Shown piece after piece: positions 18,005 through 26,225 of a stretch of DNA of 36,604 nucleotides; position 1 is the first letter of the stretch, and every line of letters begins with the position of its first letter. This stretch comes from an archaeon (GTDB taxonomy: Archaea; Iainarchaeota; Iainarchaeia; Iainarchaeales; GW2011-AR10): assembly GCA_030651515.1 (NCBI GenBank), contig JAUSEO010000030.1, forward strand, positions 1 through 36,604. Direction: 5' to 3'. The position numbers and the translations under genes were made by a program. The notes beneath the pieces are model-generated. The model was not told the origin of the DNA, made no database searches, and worked only from the letters and a program-made list of their open reading frames with translations.

Positions 18005-18523
18005 TCACTTTTCCAATAGTTTTCCTTTTTCTAAATCATGCAAAATAAGTGCCCCGATTATTGTCCCCGCTATTTTCCCTGCTTTTCTTGGGTCGGTTGG
18101 TTCGCCTTGTATTTTATCCAGTAACCGTAGCGCCCTGTCATGTAACGGGCTGCTTTCTGAAAAAAGCGCCCTTTCATAAATTTGAAGTGTTTGTAACATA
18201 CTCGTTTGGTCTCTGTCTCCCAATTTGCCCATTGCCTCTTTTAGCCTTGTGCTTTCCCTAAGCCCTGTTATGTATTCGCTTTTTTTGTCTCTTTTCATTT
18301 CCTGGATTTCTCCCAGTTTTTCCGCCGCTTCGAACCACTTGGTTACCTGGTCTTCCCTGACTGGAGTTCCTTTTCTAGTTAATCTTCTAAAGAGATTCTC
18401 TTGCTCTTTGGGAGGCAACAAGTTTGGTTCTTTTGGTTTTACGGGTTTTTGTACCTGTGGAGCTGGTTTTGTTGTCTGCAGGGTTTTTGGCTGTTTTCTG
18501 AATCTGTTGAAAAACCCTGGCAT
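18005..18523 (-). CDS. Hypothetical protein (172 aa), Pro/Lys-rich N-terminus
   Basis: Intact ORF between ef1b and a Zn-ribbon gene, same strand; no recognised family. Confidence 0.7.
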   Translation of the reverse strand: MPGFFNRFRKQPKTLQTTKPAPQVQKPVKPKEPNLLPPKEQENLFRRLTRKGTPVREDQVTKWFEAAEKLGEIQEMKRDKKSEYITGLRESTRLKEAMGKLGDRDQTSMLQTLQIYERALFSESSPLHDRALRLLDKIQGEPTDPRKAGKIAGTIIGALILHDLEKGKLLEK

Positions 18524-18544
18524 TTTTTCCCTTCAAAATAGCTT

Positions 18545-18700
18545 TTATGGCCCGCCGAAGCTGCATTCTGGGCAGGAATAGCTTTTGCTTGTGGTCCTGC
18601 AGTGGCTGCATCGGACAATGCTTGCCTGCCCGCATTGTGGGCACTTGAATTCAACGAATTTGCCGCTGATGACAGAATTGCAGGTAGTGCATGTTTTCAA
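18545..18700 (-). CDS. Small Zn-ribbon protein of the archaeal COG2888 / HVO_2753-like type
   Basis: Manual translation from a TTG start: MKTCTTCNSVISGKFVEFKCPQCGQASIVRCSHCRTTSKSYSCPECSFGGP*. Four CxxC pairs and a terminal CPxCxFxGP. Absent from the ORF track. Confidence 0.88.
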   Translation of the reverse strand: MKTCTTCNSVISGKFVEFKCPQCGQASIVRCSHCRTTSKSYSCPECSFGGP

Positions 18701-18831
18701 GAAAAAATCACTTTTTTTGCCAAAAAGAATTGGTTATACATTTTCTTTCCAGTAACCTTTAAAAATGTTAAATCGGGGGCTTTTTGGCGTTTGTAAAAGG
18801 CCTTAAATATTTTGGGCAGCCATAGTTTGTT

Positions 18832-18930
18832 GGGCCCGTAGCATAACGGACTGTGCGCTTCGCTTCGGCTATTGTCTTTTAGGCTTTAGAGGCAACGAAG
18901 TGGTTGGGGGTTCGAGTCCCTCCGGGCCCG
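18832..18930 (+). tRNA. tRNA-Arg(TCG) with a 26-nt intron at 37/38
   Basis: Acceptor GGGCCCG/CGGGCCC; TA at 8-9; D-stem GCAT/GTGC with GG in the loop; anticodon stem CTTCG/CGAAG; anticodon TCG at 18865-18867; T-arm GGGGG-TTCGAGT-CCCTC; discriminator G; no encoded CCA. Confidence 0.93.
18869..18894 (+). other. tRNA-Arg intron, bulge-helix-bulge type
   Basis: Exon CTTC (18863-18866) pairs with intron GAGG (18889-18892), leaving 3-nt bulges GG|C and CA|A cut after the second base, the canonical archaeal BHB geometry. Confidence 0.85.
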
Positions 18931-18933
18931 CTT

Positions 18934-20325
18934 TTAGAGGAAAACCTCTTTTCCGCGCATGAATGAAGAAAAGAACTCCGCAAACTTTTTGTCAGAAGAG
19001 TATTTTTTGAGTATTTCCTTGCTGGAAAGTATTTTTGCCTTTTTTTTGAGTGCTTTCCTTATTTCCTCTTTTTCGGTTTTTTTTGAGTGTTCAAGCGTTT
19101 TTTGCACAAATTTTTTGGCGTCCCACTCCTGCCGTTCTATTTCAACTACCCATCTCCCGTTTTCAATCATCGGCCCGCTCAGGTTTTTTTTGTGAGCTGA
19201 CAAAAAACTGTCTGAATTGTGCCCGTCAAAAACCTCCGGGCCCGTCCTCATCATTGCTTTTTCCAAAACATTTGCCTTCAAATCAAAAACAAGCACCATG
19301 TAGTTTTTCTCGTCAGTGAAAACTTCTCTTCGCAGCACAGCAAATTCTTTTTGTTCAAACTCGTTCTGGATTTTTTTTGACAAGCGCTTCAACTGCCCCC
19401 ATGCAATGTCCCACACCACGTTTGGGTAACCGGTTTCAATCACGAGCGGCTCTTCTTTTTCAAGCCTTTTTTTGATTTCGCCTGCAGAAAGGGTTTTTTG
19501 TTTGTGTGAGAAAAAAAAATGTTCACCTGGCTTTTTCAAAAACTCTCGTGAGGCTGCAATGAACCTGGCCATCTGGTTGAGTGAAAGCGCCGCGGCAACG
19601 TTTCTGTTTTTGTCAACAGGGTCGATTATGATGAGCGGGCTGTCAAATGTTTCACTGGCTTTGTTTTCCGCAAGCCGTTTTTCTATGTCAATGACTTCAT
19701 GTTTTTTCCAGTTTGATGCGGCTGCCAGTGCTTCAAGAAAAGAGCCATAGTGGATGATTAGCAGTTCTGTGACGTAGCCTGGCACGCTCTCGGTTTTTAT
19801 TTCCGCGCCGTAAGCCTGTATCCCTTTAAGGAATTGTTTGAGGAGGCGCACTTCGTCTTTTTGTTTTTCAGAAAGTTTGTGTACAACGTATTTTGCGTGA
19901 AGCGGGCTTCTGTCAACCGCGCTTTTCAGGTTTTCAGCGTTTTCAACCTTGTAGCCTGGAACTATTTCAATGACGTGTTCGCCGATTTTTCCGCGTGCGT
20001 ATGGGTGCTGTGAGAAAGCTTTTTCCCATTTTTTTTTGCCAAACACGTGGTCGGCTATCCTTGAAGTGTGTGATTCAAGCTCGTTTTCGTTGACGTTGGA
20101 CGGGAAAAGGGTGAATACATCAATGTCTTTGTCGTTTTTGAGGTGGGTATTTCTTGCAACAGAACCGGCAAGGACCACTTCAATGTGTTTTCCTTCAAGG
20201 CCGCGGATTTTTTGTACAATTTGTTCTGCGAATTTTTGGTCATTTTCCTGTTCTTTTGGCAGCGGTTTTATTTTTTCCAGGACGCTTTGCATTATGCCGC
20301 GTGTTTTGTCTCTTCCGATTGGCAT
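18934..20325 (-). CDS. cca: Archaeal class I CCA-adding tRNA nucleotidyltransferase
   Basis: VVLAGSVARNTHLKNDKDIDVFTLF nucleotidyltransferase motif; IVPGYKV, SAVDRSPLHAKYV and overall length fit archaeal CCA. Confidence 0.96.
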   Translation of the reverse strand: MPIGRDKTRGIMQSVLEKIKPLPKEQENDQKFAEQIVQKIRGLEGKHIEVVLAGSVARNTHLKNDKDIDVFTLFPSNVNENELESHTSRIADHVFGKKKWEKAFSQHPYARGKIGEHVIEIVPGYKVENAENLKSAVDRSPLHAKYVVHKLSEKQKDEVRLLKQFLKGIQAYGAEIKTESVPGYVTELLIIHYGSFLEALAAASNWKKHEVIDIEKRLAENKASETFDSPLIIIDPVDKNRNVAAALSLNQMARFIAASREFLKKPGEHFFFSHKQKTLSAGEIKKRLEKEEPLVIETGYPNVVWDIAWGQLKRLSKKIQNEFEQKEFAVLRREVFTDEKNYMVLVFDLKANVLEKAMMRTGPEVFDGHNSDSFLSAHKKNLSGPMIENGRWVVEIERQEWDAKKFVQKTLEHSKKTEKEEIRKALKKKAKILSSKEILKKYSSDKKFAEFFSSFMRGKEVFL

Positions 20326-20387
20326 GATTTAATTAACAGGGTAGTTTATTAATATAGTTAACCATTTTTTTTGACGGGGTTTTTTTT

Positions 20388-21968
20388 GTGCCGGCGATTG
20401 TCAGCCAAGCAAAGGGAAACATTGTTGACTCAAGCGTAGAAACACAGATTGTTGAGGGGTTTCCTTTCTTTTTTTACGAGGTAAAAAAGCCAGTGCTTCC
20501 TGAAAACGAGCGCCTGATGCTGTCATCTCTCACACAGATTCTGCAGGGGAAAAAAACTGACGAGCTTTCTGCGGAAAAAGAGCGCGGCATAATCACCGTT
20601 GGTTTTTTTTCCGAGCTTCAGCGCGAGGTTTTTTCAAAAGGTTTTTTCCGCTTTGGCGGTTCAAAACTTTTGAGTTTTCAGGAAATAGACGATCTTGCAT
20701 CCCTTATTGAAAAGATTCTTGGCTCTTTTTTTCCAAAGCTGCAGTCAAAAGAGTTCATTGCAAAAACCGCTGTGGACAATGTTTTTGGGTATGGTTTTGT
20801 AGGCGTGCTTTTGAGGGACCGCGAGCTTGAAGAAATAATGGTGAACGGGTATGGTTTTGACGTGTTTGTTTTTCACCGCCGTTACGGGATGTGCAAGACA
20901 AACATTGTTGTTGAAGAAAAACAGCTGGACAACCTGCTTCAGCGTATTGCTTTTACTGCAAACAAGTCTTTTGGGGAAGCCTCCCCATTTCTTGACGCGC
21001 GGCTCCTTGGAGGCAACAGGGTGAACGCGACGTTTGCAAACGTCACTCCGTTTGGATCCACTTTGACAATCAGGAAGTTCACGACCACGCCTTTATCGGT
21101 TGTTGACCTGCTTGCAAACCGGACGCTGTCAAGCGAGCTTGCAGCGTTTCTGTGGGTCATGGTTGAAGGAATGAACGTCCAGCCCATGAACGTCATAATA
21201 ACCGGCGGGAGCGGCTGCGGGAAAACCACGACCCTGAATGTGCTGAGTTTTTTTGTCAGGCACAGTGACCGTGTGGTTACAATCGAGGACGCGCTTGAAC
21301 TTGACCTTGGCAGCCACGACAACTGGGTCCGCATGGAGACAAAGCCAAAAATAATGGATTCGCCCGAAGTCACAATGGATGATCTCCTCAAGAATTCTTT
21401 GCGCATGAGGCCTGACAGGATAGTGCTTGGTGAAGTGAGGAGCGCTGAAGCCCAGACTCTTTTTGTTGCAATGGATACAGGGCATGACGGCAGCATGGGG
21501 ACGCTTCATGCAAACAATTCAAAGGAAGCAATTCTGCGCATGACTTCACCGCCCATGTCTGTACCGGAGTCAATGATTTCGCTTCTTGACCTGATTGTTG
21601 TCCAGAACAGGTTTTACGTGAAAGGCAAGGGGATGTTAAGGAGGGTTTCGCAGGTGGCGGAAGTTTCTTCAATGGAGAGAAAGGCACTTGTGGGGACTCT
21701 TTTTGAGTGGGACAGGAAAACCGATGAAATCAAGCGCACTGATGTTCCAAGCAGGCTAATGGAGGAGCTTGCAGACCGGCTCCAGGTCACGAAAAAAGAA
21801 ATAATGCGCGAAATAACCGTGCGGAAAAAAATATTGGAGTTTTTGCTTGAGGAAAAAATCACTTCAAACATTGAAGTCGAAAAAATAATCCAGCAGTACT
21901 ATTACAATCCTGAGTCAGTCCTTGAGCTTGTGGTCAAGCAGTCCGGGGATGTCGAAGAAGTTGAATAA
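20388..21968 (+). CDS. Type II/IV secretion / archaeal type IV pilus ATPase (TadA/CpaF/GspE-like)
   Basis: 526 aa. LEEIMVNGYGFDVFVFH, Walker A IITGGSGCGKTTTLNVL, RPDRIVLGEVRSAEAQTLFVAMDTGHDGSMGTLHANN. Confidence 0.95.
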   Translation: MPAIVSQAKGNIVDSSVETQIVEGFPFFFYEVKKPVLPENERLMLSSLTQILQGKKTDELSAEKERGIITVGFFSELQREVFSKGFFRFGGSKLLSFQEIDDLASLIEKILGSFFPKLQSKEFIAKTAVDNVFGYGFVGVLLRDRELEEIMVNGYGFDVFVFHRRYGMCKTNIVVEEKQLDNLLQRIAFTANKSFGEASPFLDARLLGGNRVNATFANVTPFGSTLTIRKFTTTPLSVVDLLANRTLSSELAAFLWVMVEGMNVQPMNVIITGGSGCGKTTTLNVLSFFVRHSDRVVTIEDALELDLGSHDNWVRMETKPKIMDSPEVTMDDLLKNSLRMRPDRIVLGEVRSAEAQTLFVAMDTGHDGSMGTLHANNSKEAILRMTSPPMSVPESMISLLDLIVVQNRFYVKGKGMLRRVSQVAEVSSMERKALVGTLFEWDRKTDEIKRTDVPSRLMEELADRLQVTKKEIMREITVRKKILEFLLEEKITSNIEVEKIIQQYYYNPESVLELVVKQSGDVEEVE

Positions 21969-21979
21969 CTATTTTTTTT

Positions 21980-21989
21980 CGCACCGGCA
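21980..21989 (+). repeat. Intergenic 10-mer CGCACCGGCA, copy 3
   Basis: Exact match between the secretion ATPase stop and the 45-aa Zn-ribbon gene. Confidence 0.7.
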
Positions 21990-22037
21990 GAGTGGTCTGG
22001 GGAGCTTTTAAAGCTTTAGAACCGTTTTCTTTTCTTT

Positions 22038-22175
22038 ATGCAAAAAGTTGTTGAGTTCAACCCGCTTGAGGATTACAAGAACTGCCCGTCGTGCGGAGCA
22101 GGGCTTGTGGAAATCCATGCAAAAACCGTGTGCACGCGCTGTGGTTATCGGCGCGGTTGCTGTGACCTTATGTAA
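22038..22175 (+). CDS. Tiny Zn-ribbon protein (45 aa)
   Basis: Manual translation MQKVVEFNPLEDYKNCPSCGAGLVEIHAKTVCTRCGYRRGCCDLM*; two CxxC pairs; TTTTAAAG-like TATA about 27 nt upstream. Below the ORF track size limit. Confidence 0.75.
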   Translation: MQKVVEFNPLEDYKNCPSCGAGLVEIHAKTVCTRCGYRRGCCDLM

Positions 22176-22185
22176 ATAAATTTCC

Positions 22186-22722
22186 TTATTCTTCCAGTTC
22201 TTTTGAAAACACGGGCGCGTAAACTGCTCCGCGTGGCGAGAGCCTTGACTCAAATAACACGGTTTCTTTTGCCAAAAAAACAAGTTTTTCCTTGCCTTTG
22301 CCAAGTTTTTCAACAAACTTTACGAATTCTTCTGGCCTCATTTTTTTGTTGCGTGCAAGCGTGACGTGGGAATGGAATTTTCCCTCGCACATCCCAGTCT
22401 GCTCTGCTAATTCCATGCTTATTTTTTCCAGTTCCCCTGCTCCGCTGGTGATTTGCAAAAAGAGAACTCTTTTGTCAAAGTGCGAGATTCCAAAAAGCCC
22501 AACTTCAAATGGCTTCTGCTTTATTTTTTCAAGCGCGTGTTCGGCTTTTTTTTGTTCTTCAGGCGTCCGGTTTCCGAGAAAGCACAGTGTCACATGCAGG
22601 TTGCCCTTGTCCACAACCGATAGCTGGCCTTTTGGAAGTTTTTTTCCTGTGCTCTCCCATATTTTTTCCTGTATTTCCTGTGGCAGTGGTAATGCAATGA
22701 ATACTCTTTTTGTTTCATTCAT
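22186..22722 (-). CDS. thpR: RNA 2',3'-cyclic phosphodiesterase / 2'-5' RNA ligase (ThpR/LigT family)
   Basis: Two HxT motifs (LHVTLCFLG, SHVTLAR). ATG at 22720-22722 overlaps the taw3 TGA (ATGA). Confidence 0.92.
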   Translation of the reverse strand: MNETKRVFIALPLPQEIQEKIWESTGKKLPKGQLSVVDKGNLHVTLCFLGNRTPEEQKKAEHALEKIKQKPFEVGLFGISHFDKRVLFLQITSGAGELEKISMELAEQTGMCEGKFHSHVTLARNKKMRPEEFVKFVEKLGKGKEKLVFLAKETVLFESRLSPRGAVYAPVFSKELEE

Positions 22723-23330
22723 GTCAAGCTTTTCCTGCATTCCTGTTCGAACTTTTCAAGGGACTGGTAGTTTTTTGCAAGTTTTTTGTTTGCGCGTGCA
22801 AGGATTTCCCGTGCATATTCCTCAGTAAACAAAATCCTGTCTTCTTTTTTTGCAGGGCATGAAATGCGCTGCGTGCCTGTCAGTTCAAGGATGATTTTTC
22901 CTTCCTTTAATACCTGTATCCCGCCTCTTTTGATGCCGCATTTTTTCATTATTTCAAGGAGTTTTTCAGCGTTTTTTACTGTGCCTGTCCCGATGTGGAT
23001 AATGAATGGCTCCATTTTGAACCAGAGTTCCTCGGCTGATTTTTTGTTTAGTGCGGCCCATAGTTCGGGGAACTCGACTTCCCTGTGCCATTTTGCGTGA
23101 AACGCGGCTTCTTTTTTTGTTTCCTGTTCGTTCACCTTCAAAAGCACTATCCTCCCTGAGCACGTGCTTGAAGTGAAAAAGTTTTCCGCACCTGCAATGA
23201 AAGTGCACAAAGAAATTATCTGCGGGTCGGCTCTTTTTTTTTCAACTGCCTCAAAAAAGGTCTGGCAGTGCCGCTTCTTGACCATTGAGAACCTTGTGCT
23301 TGCTTTGTCCCGGGAAACCAAAAAAAACAA
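22719..23330 (-). CDS. taw3: tRNA-wybutosine synthesis methyltransferase Taw3 (TYW3 family)
   Basis: FFTSSTCSGRIVLL, AALNKKSAEELWFKMEPFIIHI and HIGTGTVKNAEKLLEIMKKCGIKRGGI match TYW3. Confidence 0.9.
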   Translation of the reverse strand: MFFLVSRDKASTRFSMVKKRHCQTFFEAVEKKRADPQIISLCTFIAGAENFFTSSTCSGRIVLLKVNEQETKKEAAFHAKWHREVEFPELWAALNKKSAEELWFKMEPFIIHIGTGTVKNAEKLLEIMKKCGIKRGGIQVLKEGKIILELTGTQRISCPAKKEDRILFTEEYAREILARANKKLAKNYQSLEKFEQECRKSLT

Positions 23331-23405
23331 CCCCCTATTTTATGTATACTTTTCTTTTTTTTCTTCAGGCAATTTTTAAACTCTTTTGGTGCGTTATTAC
23401 TTTTT

Positions 23406-24218
23406 ATGAAGCCATTGTTTAAAGCACTTGTTTTCCTGTTTTTTTTCTCTTTGCCCGTTTTTTTTGTTTCGGCTGAAGTGTCTCTTTTCGAGCCGGTTGA
23501 AACGCGTGTTTTTGACGGTGACAGCGTGGAACTTGGCTCGGCCGCATTTGGGGAAACCTTCAGGATTATTGCCTCAACTGAGTCCGGCTTTGAGGGGATA
23601 ACCTGGGACTCTCTTTCGGCGCAAGCTTTGGGCGCGGCTTCCATATGGGCTTTTGAGTCAGGCCACGAGAATGCAAAGAGGATTTTTTTGCAGGTGACCC
23701 TTCCAAAGGAAATGAAGGAAGGAATTTACGAGTTTGAGGTTAGTGCATCCAACTCTGCACTTTCATTCACTGAATCTTTTACTGCCCGCCTTGAAGTGCG
23801 CAGAAAACTGGTGAAAATAGCGGTTTCCGAATCAGAGCCGTCTTCCCCGGTTACTGTGAACGGCGTGAAAAAGTACCGGCTTACTTTTACCAATCCTTCA
23901 ATTGCACCCGAGTCGCTTGAAGTCGGGTCAAGCCTTCCGCTTGACTGGTTTTCCGGCAAAACCCTGGTTGTGCCGTCAAAAAAGACTGTCGAGGAAACGG
24001 TTGAGGTAAGGCCGCTTGTGCATGGCAAAAAGGATTTTTCTCTGCAGGTTGTTTCAGGGCAAAGCGGGGACACTGTTTCTTCTTTTGGCTTGGCAGTTGA
24101 ATCAACTCCGACTTTTGCCGGAAAATTTTCTTCTGTTGCATCTGGTTTTCCATTTTTTGCTCCGACTCTTTTCTCTGCATATTTTTTCACCGGTTTTGTG
24201 GGTTCTTTTTTTTCATAA
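23406..24218 (+). CDS. Secreted or membrane protein with beta-rich domains
   Basis: Signal MKPLFKALVFLFFFSLPVFFVSAE; repeated beta-strand patterns similar to NEW3/CARDB-type domains (weak); C-terminal hydrophobic segment. Confidence 0.6.
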   Translation: MKPLFKALVFLFFFSLPVFFVSAEVSLFEPVETRVFDGDSVELGSAAFGETFRIIASTESGFEGITWDSLSAQALGAASIWAFESGHENAKRIFLQVTLPKEMKEGIYEFEVSASNSALSFTESFTARLEVRRKLVKIAVSESEPSSPVTVNGVKKYRLTFTNPSIAPESLEVGSSLPLDWFSGKTLVVPSKKTVEETVEVRPLVHGKKDFSLQVVSGQSGDTVSSFGLAVESTPTFAGKFSSVASGFPFFAPTLFSAYFFTGFVGSFFS

Positions 24219-24236
24219 ATCTGTGGTGGTGCCTGC

Positions 24237-25835
24237 TTGAAGCAAAGCGCAGCGTCAGTCATTCTTGAAGAAATAAGGTCCGGAAAGCTTTCCACCCAGT
24301 CTGAATTGAATAGTTTTCGGTTAAAGGTTTCGCGTGACTTTTCCCTTTCAAGCCTGCCGTCCAATGCTGAAATAATTTCTCTTGCGTCTTCTGCTGATAG
24401 AAAAAAATTCCGCGGCCTGCTTAGCATCAAGCCTACGCGCCGAAGTTCCGGGGTCACAGTGGTTGCAGTCATGACAAAGCCTGCTGGCTGTGTCGGAAAA
24501 TGCATTTTTTGCCCTTCTTCGCTGGTGCCTGGAAAAAAGACTCCAAAGAGTTATACTGGGCGTGAGCCTTCGACCATGCGCTCGATGATGTTCAACTATA
24601 ACCCTTACCTTGTTGTGCAGAACCGGCTTGAACAGTACATTGCTGCAAACAATTTTTCCCCAAAAATAGAGCTCATTTTGCAGGGTGGCACGTTTACTGC
24701 AGAGCCCTGGCATCGCCAGAAATATTTTGTCAAGCGCTGTTATGACGCGGTTCTTGGCTTTACTGCAAAAAATTTTTTGGAAGCAAAAAAACTCCTTGAG
24801 TCTTCAAGCCGCCGTGTTGTTGGATTGACGATTGAGACCCGGCCTGACTGGTGCATGGAGAAAGAAATCAACCGTATGCTTTTTCTTGGTGCAACGCGTG
24901 TTGAGCTTGGAGTACAGGTCCTCGATGACGGGGTTTACAAAAAAAACGTGCGCGGGCACCTGGTGAAAGATGTTGTAAAGTCAACTTGCCTTCTGCGCGA
25001 CTCGGCGTTCAAGGTTTGTTATCATCTCATGCCAGGTTTGTATGGTTCAACTCCTGAAATTGACTTGGATTCTTTCAGGCAGGTTTTTTCCGGCCCTGAC
25101 TTTAGGCCTGACATGGTGAAAATTTATCCATGCCTTGTCATAAAGGGCACGCCTCTTTACAGGCTGTGGGCGCAGGGGAAGTTTGAACCACTTTGCACTG
25201 AAGAGGCGGCTGACATGATAGTTGAACTAAAAAAAGCCATTCCGCCCTATGTGAGAATCATGCGCATTCAGCGCGACATTCCCTCAACGCTGGTTGATGG
25301 TGGCGTGAAAAAAACGAATTTGCGCCAGATTGTTGAAGAAAAAATGAAGAAAAAGGGGCTTAAATGCAGGTGCATCAGGTGCAGGGAAGCGGGGCTGAAT
25401 GCTTTGCGTGGAAATTTTTCTTTTTCAGAGCCGGAACTCTGTAGGCTTGACTATGAAGCCGGGGGTGGAAGAGAGGTTTTTTTGTCGTTTGAGGACAAGA
25501 AAAACGATTTGCTTTATTCTTTTTGCAGGTTCCGCGTGCCGCACGCACCGTTCAGGAAGGAAATCACTGCCAAAACAGGCCTTGTTCGGGAACTGCACGT
25601 GTATTCAACAGCTCTTGCGCTTGGTGAAACGCCTGGCGAGTCTGACTTTCAGCACAAAGGCCTTGGCACCCGCCTTGTAAAGGAAGCCGAAAGAATGGCT
25701 ATTGAAGAGTTCAATTTGGAGAAAATGGTGATAATTTCAGGCCTAGGGGTCCGGGAATTTTACCAAAAAAAACTGGGTTACAAGCCTGACGGGGCGTACA
25801 TGTCAAAGAACCTGAAAAAACCACTCAATTTATAA
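24237..25835 (+). CDS. elp3: Elp3-type radical SAM/GNAT tRNA U34 modification enzyme
   Basis: GCVGKCIFCPSS radical SAM motif, ILQGGTFTA, and a C-terminal GNAT-type segment QHKGLGTRLVKEAERMA. Confidence 0.97.
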   Translation: MKQSAASVILEEIRSGKLSTQSELNSFRLKVSRDFSLSSLPSNAEIISLASSADRKKFRGLLSIKPTRRSSGVTVVAVMTKPAGCVGKCIFCPSSLVPGKKTPKSYTGREPSTMRSMMFNYNPYLVVQNRLEQYIAANNFSPKIELILQGGTFTAEPWHRQKYFVKRCYDAVLGFTAKNFLEAKKLLESSSRRVVGLTIETRPDWCMEKEINRMLFLGATRVELGVQVLDDGVYKKNVRGHLVKDVVKSTCLLRDSAFKVCYHLMPGLYGSTPEIDLDSFRQVFSGPDFRPDMVKIYPCLVIKGTPLYRLWAQGKFEPLCTEEAADMIVELKKAIPPYVRIMRIQRDIPSTLVDGGVKKTNLRQIVEEKMKKKGLKCRCIRCREAGLNALRGNFSFSEPELCRLDYEAGGGREVFLSFEDKKNDLLYSFCRFRVPHAPFRKEITAKTGLVRELHVYSTALALGETPGESDFQHKGLGTRLVKEAERMAIEEFNLEKMVIISGLGVREFYQKKLGYKPDGAYMSKNLKKPLNL

Positions 25836-25858
25836 ATATTATATAATTATATATCATT

Positions 25859-26206
25859 ATGGATAAGGTTTTTATCGCAAGTTTGGGTGTCGGAAAGGGC
25901 ACATGGGGCCATGTTGCAAGGATTATTTCTGACCAGGAATTTGACAAAAGGCTGCTTATTGCCACTGAATGGGTGAAGGAAAACTTTGTCCCCCCCAAGG
26001 AATGCGAATGGATTCTGATTAACAACCGCGCTGGCTTTGACGTCATAAAAGATGAAATAAAGTCCAAGCTCCCCAAGGGTGAGTTTTTGGTTTCACTTGT
26101 TTCAGGTTCTGGAAAAGAACACATGGCACTCATTGCGGCTTTCAGGGAAATCGGCGTTGACTACAAGCTTGTTACCCTGACTGGTGACGGCGTCAAATAC
26201 TACTAG
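25859..26206 (+). CDS. Stand-alone CARF-like Rossmann-fold protein (115 aa), function unknown
   Basis: MDKVFIASLGVGKGTWGHVARII...FDKRLLIATEW...FLVSLVSGSGKEHMALIAAFREIGVDYKLVTLTGDG: beta-LG start, alternating beta/alpha, and a C-terminal S-G-S-G-K helix as in CARF-like folds. The CDS is certain; the family is tentative. Confidence 0.6.
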   Translation: MDKVFIASLGVGKGTWGHVARIISDQEFDKRLLIATEWVKENFVPPKECEWILINNRAGFDVIKDEIKSKLPKGEFLVSLVSGSGKEHMALIAAFREIGVDYKLVTLTGDGVKYY

Positions 26207-26225
26207 GCAAAAGGGGTTATTTTTT

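Noticed and set aside
23726-24505. 259-aa minus-strand ORF
   Set aside because: Antisense across the end of the secreted protein and the start of elp3; no domain signal.
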